From CABMGO01 sp964574775 (lineage in GTDB: Archaea > Nanobdellota > Nanobdellia > Pacearchaeales > GW2011-AR1), in contig CAZNOS010000028.1 of NCBI GenBank assembly GCA_964574775.1, positions 1 to 10,437 of the forward strand: DNA of 10,437 nucleotides, in the 5' to 3' direction. The position numbers and the translations under genes were made by a program. The notes under the pieces were generated by a model. The model was not told the origin of the DNA and did not search any database. It was given only the letters and a program-made list of their open reading frames with translations. Positions 5,771-10,437 of the stretch are shown piece after piece (the first letter of the stretch is position 1; every line of letters starts with the position of its first letter).

Positions 5771-5800
5771 TTTATATATTTCCTATATTATTTATATAAT
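5771..5800. promoter_or_regulatory. Divergent AT-only promoter region
   Basis: For the plus-strand gene at 5814, TATATTATTT (5784-5793) is centred 25.5 bases upstream, giving a leaderless start. For the minus-strand gene at 5732, ATATATAAA (5779-5771 on that strand) would place the start of transcription near 5749, leaving a short leader that contains AAGGT. The whole tract is A/T-rich, so exact boxes are uncertain. Confidence 0.5.
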
Positions 5801-5813
5801 TGATATAAAAGGA

Positions 5814-6737
5814 ATGGGCGAACTCCGTTCGCTTAAAACGACTATGATAAGAAAAGTAATAAAACAAGCTGGTCAGGCATATACGATAACTTTGCCGATA
5901 GAATGGGTTAGAGAAAACAATATAGCTAAGCATCCGGAAGTTAATTTATCAGTACAGGATAAATCTATTATCGTTTCTAATACTCATGAAGTATCGATCA
6001 GAAGAGCTAGTTTAAAGATAGACAATAGTGATCGTTTTCTTCTTGGCAGAAGAATACAAGCATTGTACGCTAAGGGAATAGATGAGATAGAAATTATTTC
6101 TAAAGACGACATAAGCTCAGAAATTGTTGATATTTTAACTGAAGTTATAGGATATGCACTAGTCTCACAAAATAAAAATACTTACATTGTTAAGGATATT
6201 GGTGGTGGAAACTACTCTGATTTGGATGAAATCTTTAAAAGAGTTTTTCAAATGGTTTTAATGTTTTATGATTCTGCGATAAATGATATGTTCGGAAAAG
6301 AAGTACAGACTAAAGATGGATTAAACAGTAGAGATATGGAAATAAATAAATTTTGTTTTTTTCTTGAAAGAGCAATCAATAAAATGTCCTACTCGGATCC
6401 GATTAAGGGAAGAATTTTGTTTACATACTCGTTTTCTTTGGAAAAAATTGGCGATGAAATACATCGACTTTGGAGAACAAATCTTACGAGCGAAATAAAA
6501 AAAACTGATAAATTAAAGGATTTATTATTATTGTCTAAAGAAGCACTTGATTTAACTTTTGATTTTTATTATAGCAACGATCTTTCGCTGTTGGAAAAAA
6601 TATATAAACTTAAATTAAAGATAAGAAGGGATGCAGAGAGTCTGACGAAACAAGAATCTTTTGATTTTGCAAGACACGCAATAAAAATCGTTGAGGATGC
6701 TTCGGATTTAAATCATTTGAGCTTGATAGGTCAATAA
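5814..6737 (+). CDS. AbrB/SpoVT-PhoU fusion regulator (archaeal PhoU-like)
   Basis: This 307-residue protein has an N-terminal swapped-hairpin AbrB-like DNA-binding domain (about residues 11-55: MIRKVIKQAGQAYTITLPIEWV, then VNLSVQDKSIIVS). A linker with alpha/beta character follows, and then a long all-helical PhoU-like region (about 130-305) with FKRVFQMVLMFYDSAIND and FLERAINKMSY. This arrangement is characteristic of archaeal phosphate-uptake regulator-like proteins. They are thought to bind DNA through the AbrB part and sense phosphate status or partner proteins through the PhoU part. The start at 5814 fits a leaderless promoter, and M11 (5844) is a possible alternative. A HAD phosphatase follows after 10 bases in what looks like the same transcript, consistent with a role in phosphate or phospho-metabolite control. 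No pst transport genes are in view. Confidence 0.85.
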   Translation: MGELRSLKTTMIRKVIKQAGQAYTITLPIEWVRENNIAKHPEVNLSVQDKSIIVSNTHEVSIRRASLKIDNSDRFLLGRRIQALYAKGIDEIEIISKDDISSEIVDILTEVIGYALVSQNKNTYIVKDIGGGNYSDLDEIFKRVFQMVLMFYDSAINDMFGKEVQTKDGLNSRDMEINKFCFFLERAINKMSYSDPIKGRILFTYSFSLEKIGDEIHRLWRTNLTSEIKKTDKLKDLLLLSKEALDLTFDFYYSNDLSLLEKIYKLKLKIRRDAESLTKQESFDFARHAIKIVEDASDLNHLSLIGQ

Positions 6738-6747
6738 AATTAAAAAG

Positions 6748-7395
6748 ATGGTTGATAAAAAATACAAGGCAATTATATTTGACTTAGATGGTACTCTAAT
6801 AAATTCGTTACCATATCATCTACTCTCATTTAAGGACATATTATTGGAACATGGAATAAGGGTCAGCGACGAATATTTGAGAAAAAGAATGGGTCTATCC
6901 ACTTCTCAAGTGCTTAAAGAAATCAAGAAAAAATATCACTTTAGTGAAAATATAGAGGACTTCAGAGAAGAAAGAAGATATCACTATTTCAAATTTTTAG
7001 GAAGGAGAGATATTACTTTTGCTGGTGTAAAAAAAATGATTTCTAAACTAAGATTAGACTATAGAGTCGCGATTGCAACTGGCTCATCCAAGGCTACCTA
7101 TCAACATTCTACGGACAAAAATCTTCAGGAATTATTTGATTTAGTTGTTACAATAAATGACGTTAAACATGGAAAGCCAAATCCTGAACAACTTTTGTAT
7201 ATATCTAAAAAATTCCATGTTAAACCATCTGAATGTTTAATGATTGGGGATTCTATTTATGATGCTCTGGCTGCAAAAAATGCAAAAATGGATTGCTTCG
7301 GTGTTTTGACTGGGTATACTTCCGCGAAAGAGCTTTTGAAGGCCGGGGATAAAATGGTTTTGAAGAAAATTACTGATTTGCCAAAATTCTTATAA
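6748..7395 (+). CDS. HAD-superfamily phosphatase (phosphoglycolate phosphatase/beta-PGM-like)
   Basis: This 215-residue protein shows all four HAD motifs. Motif I is FDLDGT, with nucleophile D11 and acid D13; motif II is ATGSSK; motif III is the Lys in KHGKPNPE; and motif IV is GDSIYDA. The helical cap lies between motifs I and II (about residues 18-90), as in subfamily I members such as phosphoglycolate phosphatase, beta-phosphoglucomutase and sugar-phosphate phosphatases. It therefore hydrolyses, or isomerises through, a small phosphorylated metabolite in the cytoplasm. The exact substrate cannot be read from sequence. It lies 10 bases after the PhoU-like gene with only a weak A-rich leader, so co-transcription is likely. 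Length is normal, with no damage seen. Confidence 0.88.
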   Translation: MVDKKYKAIIFDLDGTLINSLPYHLLSFKDILLEHGIRVSDEYLRKRMGLSTSQVLKEIKKKYHFSENIEDFREERRYHYFKFLGRRDITFAGVKKMISKLRLDYRVAIATGSSKATYQHSTDKNLQELFDLVVTINDVKHGKPNPEQLLYISKKFHVKPSECLMIGDSIYDALAAKNAKMDCFGVLTGYTSAKELLKAGDKMVLKKITDLPKFL

Positions 7396-7413
7396 ATTGG
7401 AATACACAAGCCT

Positions 7414-7420
7414 TATAAAA
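7414..7420 (+). promoter_or_regulatory. TATA box for zinc-ribbon/Hsp20-like gene
   Basis: TATAAAA is centred 24 bases before the ATG at 7441, matching the leaderless pattern at 3223 and 3970. It starts 19 bases after the stop of the HAD gene, so the next gene probably has its own promoter. Confidence 0.6.
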
Positions 7421-7440
7421 TAAATAGTCTTACTAAAAAT

Positions 7441-8091
7441 ATGTTTAACAAAAAAAAGTGTCCTGGTTGCGGAGAAAAAGTGGATAAAAAATTCAAATAC
7501 TGTCCTTGGTGTAGCTTTGCTCTTAAAGAGAAAGCGATAGCGGATGACTTTGGAATGATTGGTAAGAGTGATGAAATGCAACAGATGATGAATCAGGTGA
7601 AACTTCCAATGGGATTAAACGGAATTGTTAATGGTCTTATGAAACAAATCGAAAAAGAAATGGCTGGTATGAATATGCAAGACTTGAATAATCCTGGTCA
7701 AATTAAGCCGCGTGGATTTAAGATTCAGATTTCTACGGGTATGCCAAAGATGCAAATGGTAGAGAATAACCAAAACAGACCACAGGTAAAATTGCCACAT
7801 GGAAATGATTTAATTGAGGATGTTTCAGAGGCAGAAAGAAAAAGAAGATCTGGTCTAAAAAGAGTCAATGCAAAATCCGCGATTAGAAGATTGCCTGAGG
7901 GAATTATTTATGAAATTGAAACACCTGGTGTGGAAACAAAAAACGATGTAGCGATTACAAAATTAGAACAGGGTATGGAGCTAAAGGCTTATTCTAAAGA
8001 TAAGTGTTACGTAAAAACTATACCGATGAAAGTTGAAATAGTTGGAATTAGTGTTAAAGACGACAAGATTTTCTTAAGATTGAAGGGATAA
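7441..8091 (+). CDS. Zinc-ribbon protein with Met-rich middle and Hsp20-like C-terminus
   Basis: This 216-residue protein has three parts. Residues 7-24 form a zinc ribbon with CPGC (C7, C10) and CPWC (C21, C24). Residues about 39-80 are unusually Met-rich, with nine Met in about 42 residues, and include a likely amphipathic helix (GIVNGLMKQIEKEMAG). After the segment RGFKIQISTGM, residues about 145-216 look like a degenerate alpha-crystallin/Hsp20 (CS-type) beta-sandwich, with IYEIETPGVETKNDVAITKL and a final KIFLRLKG strand. This combination suggests a small chaperone-like or adaptor protein that binds hydrophobic segments. That function is inferred from the domains. The start is supported by a TATA box 24 bases upstream. 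It is probably monocistronic, since the tRNA gene downstream is on the other strand. Confidence 0.75.
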   Translation: MFNKKKCPGCGEKVDKKFKYCPWCSFALKEKAIADDFGMIGKSDEMQQMMNQVKLPMGLNGIVNGLMKQIEKEMAGMNMQDLNNPGQIKPRGFKIQISTGMPKMQMVENNQNRPQVKLPHGNDLIEDVSEAERKRRSGLKRVNAKSAIRRLPEGIIYEIETPGVETKNDVAITKLEQGMELKAYSKDKCYVKTIPMKVEIVGISVKDDKIFLRLKG

Positions 8092-8092
8092 A

Positions 8093-8109
8093 AAATTTAT
8101 TTTAAATTT
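8093..8109. terminator. AT-only inverted repeat after the Hsp20-like gene
   Basis: AAATTTA-TTT-TAAATTT begins two bases after the stop codon. It is weak as a hairpin because it has no G or C, but T-rich tracts follow (ATTTTT near 8120 and a strong tract at 8174-8193). These are the more likely archaeal termination signals for the upstream gene. Confidence 0.35.
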
Positions 8110-8151
8110 AGACATTACATTTTTCGGAGTTGCAATCTTTTCAGTTAGTTA

Positions 8152-8161
8152 ATGAGCCCAC
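8152..8161 (-). repeat. Ten-base direct copy of the tRNA-Ile 3' end
   Basis: ATGAGCCCAC occurs here and again at 8297-8306, where it is the tRNA discriminator base, the 3' acceptor strand and one flanking base on each side. The two copies are in the same orientation, 145 bases apart. This may be an attachment-site scar or a tRNA remnant. No integrase is in view, so the function is unknown. Confidence 0.35.
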
Positions 8162-8211
8162 TCTCGCAATTTGCTCTTTTGTTTTTTATTTTAGAAATTT
8201 AGATTAAAAGC

Positions 8212-8295
8212 CAAATCGCTCTGGATTTGAAATGTGACTTCGTCACTTCATAATTCTTGAGAGAATTATTTTCAATCTCGTTTTACTCGATTGAA
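8212..8295. other. Cluster of four inverted repeats beside tRNA-Ile
   Basis: Four consecutive stems fill 84 bases. They are CAAATC/GATTTG (8212-8229, six-base loop), GTGAC/GTCAC (8234-8246, loop TTC), ATAATTCT/AGAATTAT (8250-8269, loop TGAG), and TTCAATC/GATTGAA (8271-8295, 11-base loop). The last stem ends two bases from the mature tRNA 3' end. No open reading frame of note lies in 8092-8297. On the minus strand these would form the trailer of the tRNA transcript. They could be terminators, processing signals or a small structured RNA. Confidence 0.45.
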
Positions 8296-8297
8296 TA

Positions 8298-8371
8298 TGA
8301 GCCCACGAGGATTTGAACCTCGGACCCCCGCCGTATCAGAGCGGTGCGCTACCGGGCTGCGCCATGGGCTC
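8298..8371 (-). tRNA. trnI: tRNA-Ile (anticodon GAU)
   Basis: On the minus strand a full cloverleaf can be read. The acceptor stem is GAGCCCA with TGGGCTC. The D arm is GCGC...GCGC with GG in the loop. The anticodon arm is CCGCT-CTGATAC-GGCGG, giving anticodon GAT. The variable loop is GGGTC, and the T arm is CGAGG-TTCAAAT-CCTCG. The discriminator base is A (8298), and CCA is not encoded, as in many archaeal tRNA genes. GAU reads the isoleucine codons AUC and AUU. No intron is present. Confidence 0.95.
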
Positions 8372-8397
8372 ACTATATTTAAGACACAAAATGGGCG

Positions 8398-8406
8398 TTT
8401 ATAAAA
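8398..8406 (-). promoter_or_regulatory. TATA box for tRNA-Ile
   Basis: On the minus strand TTTTATAAA is centred about 31 bases before the tRNA 5' end, predicting a leader of around five bases. This is a usual arrangement for archaeal tRNA genes. Confidence 0.5.
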
Positions 8407-8423
8407 GTTTTTAAAGCATGTTT

Positions 8424-8435
8424 TATTATATATTT
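8424..8435 (+). promoter_or_regulatory. Probable TATA box for the operon at 8494
   Basis: TATTATATATTT would place the transcription start near 8455, giving a leader of about 39 bases. A weaker option nearer the gene, around ATAAGAAT (8463-8470), would fit a leaderless start, so the choice is open. Confidence 0.4.
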
Positions 8436-8474
8436 CAAGGTGATTGATTAGCTAAGAGCTGGATAAGAATTGCC

Positions 8475-8486
8475 TTAGAATTCTAA
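8475..8486. promoter_or_regulatory. Perfect 12-base palindrome before the operon start
   Basis: TTAGAATTCTAA is fully self-complementary and ends 7 bases before the ATG at 8494. It could be an operator of the operon that follows, but AT-rich palindromes of this size also arise by chance. Confidence 0.3.
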
Positions 8487-8493
8487 AAACAAA

Positions 8494-8778
8494 ATGAACC
8501 TATCATATCATATAACAGCAAAAGATACCTTAAATAGAGGAACAAAAGTCAGGCAAAGAGGAGTCGGAAGTCTTCTTTATCGCAGGGAAGAAAGAGTTCT
8601 ACTTGAGAACGTCGCTAGACAAATAGCTCGAGCTCATCAATATTATTCAATTTTCTTAGTCCCGCAAAGAGACGATGGACTGTCTGCAAAAGTTTATTTT
8701 AGAATGTTAGACGGGGAGAAAAAACTTTGCGGATGGTATTCGTCTAAAGAATTTTGGGAAGAGATGAGAGCAAGATGA
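8494..8778 (+). CDS. Unknown 94-residue protein, first of four-gene operon
   Basis: The product begins MNLSYHITAKDTLNRGTKVRQRG and is basic in its first half. A helix with REERVLLENVARQIARAHQYY (about 31-51) is followed by a strand pair (SIFLVPQRDD, then AKVYFRML) and an aromatic C-terminus (LCGWYSSKEFWEEMRAR). It appears to be a small soluble alpha/beta protein that could bind nucleic acid, judging only by the N-terminal charge. I do not recognise it. No clear Shine-Dalgarno is seen. The stop overlaps the next start as ATGA, a sign of translational coupling. The dense charged composition and the coupled downstream genes argue that this is a real gene and not a chance frame. Confidence 0.68.
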   Translation: MNLSYHITAKDTLNRGTKVRQRGVGSLLYRREERVLLENVARQIARAHQYYSIFLVPQRDDGLSAKVYFRMLDGEKKLCGWYSSKEFWEEMRAR

Positions 8779-9068
8779 AAACCGACTATACAGAAACACT
8801 AACAAGAACGCGAGATGAAAAAGAAACCGTTTATACTTATAATTTAATCAATAGAAGGCGCCAACCGGTTTTATCTACAACGTTTAGGTGTGTGCCGGGT
8901 GAAGACGAAACAAGAGTCATAGAGGAATGCGGAGAAGAACGATTTATACACGCAATCGGTCCTGGTAGAAAAGCAGATAGAGTGGTAATAGATACAGCGA
9001 GGGAATATTCTGTTGAATGTTTTTTAGGATTATTAGAAAGAATGAGGTGGACTGAAGATGCCGAATGA
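8775..9068 (+). CDS. Unknown 97-residue protein
   Basis: The ATG at 8775 overlaps the previous stop as ATGA, so I prefer it over an ATG 21 bases upstream, which would overlap the previous gene more for no benefit. The protein begins MKTDYTETLTRTRDEKETVYTYNLINRRRQ and seems beta-rich in its first two thirds (TVYTYNLI, VLSTTFRCV, TRVIEECGEERFIHAIG). It ends in a helix (VECFLGLLERMRW). Three cysteines are scattered and no motif is recognised. Size and fold pattern would suit a partner of the neighbouring small proteins, which is inference. Its end overlaps the next gene by 11 bases, and the GAGGTG that probably serves as the next gene's ribosome-binding site lies within it. Confidence 0.68.
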   Translation: MKTDYTETLTRTRDEKETVYTYNLINRRRQPVLSTTFRCVPGEDETRVIEECGEERFIHAIGPGRKADRVVIDTAREYSVECFLGLLERMRWTEDAE

Positions 9069-9624
9069 TACCGAACAAGATAAACAAGAATTAGAATTTT
9101 TAGTTAGTAAATGTTTTATTTCTGGATTTGGCAATAGGCTTCGAGAACTTATAAGTGATGTTGGATATTTTTTTCAACCACCGACACTGAAAGATATAGA
9201 GTCTTTTGCTAGACAAGGGATATTTCTTTCTGATAAAAGTGAAGATTATAGGAATACTGCTTATCAAAATTTCTTTCTTTTAAGCTCTACATACGAACAA
9301 CTTCCATGTGAGGAATTAACTGAGCCAAATGGCGCGCCAAGAAAAAATATTTATTTGCCATTCGCCGATTCAAAAGTAATTTTGTTGGAAGATATGCCGG
9401 GGTTATTGTCCGAAACACTTTTTGATACTAGAATACAGCCTCCAGAACATGATAAACTGAAGGAGTATATGGAAAAAGTAAGAACAAACTCTCAGTCCAT
9501 AGAAAATACTATTCGTGGATTAAGAGAAAGAATAATAGAAGTTACTGGACAAGAGGCGCCAAGATTCCTTCCTGCTTTTGAAATTCATCAAAATAGAGAT
9601 AAATATGACGGAGTATTGTATTAA
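9058..9624 (+). CDS. Unknown 188-residue protein
   Basis: The product begins MPNDTEQDKQELEFLVSKCFISGFGNRLRELISDVGYFFQPP. An N-terminal helical part is followed by a mixed middle with KNIYLPFADSKVILLEDMPGLLSETLFD (about 96-123). A long charged helix follows (HDKLKEYMEKVRTNSQSIENTIRGLRERIIEV, about 130-161), which may form a coiled coil. The tail is EIHQNRDKYDGVLY. No metal site, nucleotide-binding loop or membrane segment is visible, and I do not recognise the family. A ribosome-binding site GAGGTG (9044-9049) lies 8 bases upstream. The gene overlaps the preceding one by 11 bases, and the M29 peptidase starts one base after its stop, so it is firmly inside this operon. Confidence 0.72.
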   Translation: MPNDTEQDKQELEFLVSKCFISGFGNRLRELISDVGYFFQPPTLKDIESFARQGIFLSDKSEDYRNTAYQNFFLLSSTYEQLPCEELTEPNGAPRKNIYLPFADSKVILLEDMPGLLSETLFDTRIQPPEHDKLKEYMEKVRTNSQSIENTIRGLRERIIEVTGQEAPRFLPAFEIHQNRDKYDGVLY

Positions 9625-9625
9625 G

Positions 9626-10437
9626 ATGCCGACTGATATTCGAACTCGTAAACTTGCACAACTAGCTGTTAGGAAAGGAGTTAATGTAAAGCCCGGGCAG
9701 AAAATAATTATCTCTGGAGGCAATGAAGCAGTTCCGTTTCTCGTCGAACTTTACAAAGAAATTATTTTACAAAAAGCAATTCCAATTGTTAGAGTTAATT
9801 TGCCAGACGTGAACGACTTTTTTTATAAATACGCAACGAAAGAACAACTCGAATATTTCCCAGATTATTGGTTTAATACTATAAAGCAAGCTGATGGATA
9901 TATCGGCATAGACACAGAACTCAACACCAGGGAGTTGTCTAATTGTGATTCTAAAAAAATGACCTCACGAGAAAAATTAATGCATAAAATTTCTGATTAT
10001 GTTTGCAATGAACAAGATAAAATAAAAAGATGTACAATAGCTTATCCGTGCCATGCGCTCGCGCAAGACGCTGAAATGTCGTTGACAGAATATGAAAATT
10101 TTGTTTACGGAGCTACAATTGGCGTAGATTGGAACAAGATTGACAAGACGATGAAAAAATTACTTTCTAAATTTAAAGAAGATTCCAAAGTGCACTTAAT
10201 CGGAGAAGGTGTAGATTTAAAATTCAAAGTTCACGGAGAAAAGGCGATTTCAGATATTAATTTCGATAATATGCCCGCAGGAGAAGTTTTTATGGCGCCA
10301 GTTAGGGAAAGTATGAACGGCTGGATAAAATTTGATTATAATTCTGTTAGAAGCGGGAAAGAAGTTTGCGATATTTATTTGAGATTTGAGAACGGAAAAG
10401 TTGTTGAGTCGAAAGCAAGTAAGAACGAAGAATTTTT
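9626..10437 (+). CDS. M29-family aminopeptidase (AmpS/aminopeptidase T-like), partial
   Basis: From the ATG at 9626 the frame is open for 270 codons to the right edge, and the C-terminus is missing. The sequence follows the M29 metallo-aminopeptidase pattern. It has RTRKLAQLAVRKGVNVKPGQK at the N-terminus, a LYKEIILQKAIPIVRVNLP segment, IGIDTELNTRELSNCDSKKM, ALAQDAEMSLTEYENFVYGA (about 144-163), LIGEGVDLKFKVHG, and NMPAGEVFMAP (215-225). E220 in the last of these should be the first of the conserved Glu metal ligands. The remaining Glu, His, Tyr and Asp residues of the site lie beyond the window, as the family is usually about 360-410 residues. Members are cytoplasmic dimers that remove N-terminal amino acids from peptides. 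It starts one base after the preceding stop with only a distant GGAG, so coupling to the unknown genes is likely. Confidence 0.88.
   Translation, partial: MPTDIRTRKLAQLAVRKGVNVKPGQKIIISGGNEAVPFLVELYKEIILQKAIPIVRVNLPDVNDFFYKYATKEQLEYFPDYWFNTIKQADGYIGIDTELNTRELSNCDSKKMTSREKLMHKISDYVCNEQDKIKRCTIAYPCHALAQDAEMSLTEYENFVYGATIGVDWNKIDKTMKKLLSKFKEDSKVHLIGEGVDLKFKVHGEKAISDINFDNMPAGEVFMAPVRESMNGWIKFDYNSVRSGKEVCDIYLRFENGKVVESKASKNEEF

Noticed and set aside
8092..8297. C/D-box guide RNA
   Set aside because: I found no convincing C box (RTGATGA) paired with a D box (CTGA) at suitable spacing on either strand.
8438..8452. AAGGTGAT as a ribosome-binding site for a very short peptide upstream of 8494
   Set aside because: The only codons after it give a three-codon frame ending in TAA. 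The match to the 3169-3190 half-site is a better, though still weak, reading.
9520..9723. Minus-strand open frame across the junction of the unknown gene and the M29 peptidase
   Set aside because: It is antisense to two better supported genes and has no promoter or ribosome-binding site of note.
1..10437. CRISPR array, insertion sequence or transposase
   Set aside because: No regularly spaced repeats, no terminal inverted repeats around a gene, and no transposase or integrase motifs were seen.

Overview
The window reads as a piece of an AT-rich archaeal chromosome, most likely from a small-genome (DPANN-type, for example Woesearchaeota-like) lineage. The archaeal evidence is a TrmB-type regulator, an AbrB/SpoVT-PhoU fusion regulator, a minimal ATP-dependent DNA ligase, and a zinc-ribbon/Hsp20-like protein. 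A tRNA-Ile gene without an encoded CCA and several TATA boxes about 25 bases upstream of start codons (leaderless transcription) fit the same picture. The lineage is inferred from gene content and was not tested by phylogeny.

Left part (1-3135). A partial unknown gene leaves the left edge on the minus strand. It diverges from a cytidylate-kinase-like P-loop protein (367-948), and both share one symmetric TATA-like element. A three-gene minus-strand operon then runs from 3135 down to 945: a minimal ATP-dependent DNA ligase, a YhaM-like HD hydrolase overlapping it by 8 bases, and an unknown 156-residue protein. The operon ends in a bacterial-looking hairpin terminator with a UUCG loop, placed inside the last codons of the convergent kinase-like gene.

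Middle part (3136-8091). A TrmB-family regulator (3223-3942) diverges from the ligase operon across a short region with two inverted repeats and a TATA box. It is followed by a leaderless unknown gene (3970-4350). A minus-strand cassette (5732 down to 4342) holds two small unknown proteins and a PHP-type phosphoesterase, tightly coupled. A PhoU-like regulator with an AbrB DNA-binding domain (5814-6737) and a HAD phosphatase (6748-7395) form a plus-strand pair. A zinc-ribbon, Met-rich, Hsp20-like protein follows (7441-8091).

Right part (8092-10437). A gene-free stretch contains four closely spaced inverted repeats next to tRNA-Ile(GAU) on the minus strand, plus a 10-base direct copy of the tRNA 3' end. 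A plus-strand operon then carries three unknown proteins (8494-9624) with overlapping ends. They lead directly into an M29-family aminopeptidase that is cut by the right edge.

The most interesting points are: the ligase/HD/unknown operon beside a P-loop kinase-like gene, which could be a nucleic-acid end-processing set (hypothesis); the bacterial-style terminator; the hairpin cluster and duplicated end at the tRNA; and two clusters of small unrecognised proteins coupled to a PHP enzyme and to a peptidase.
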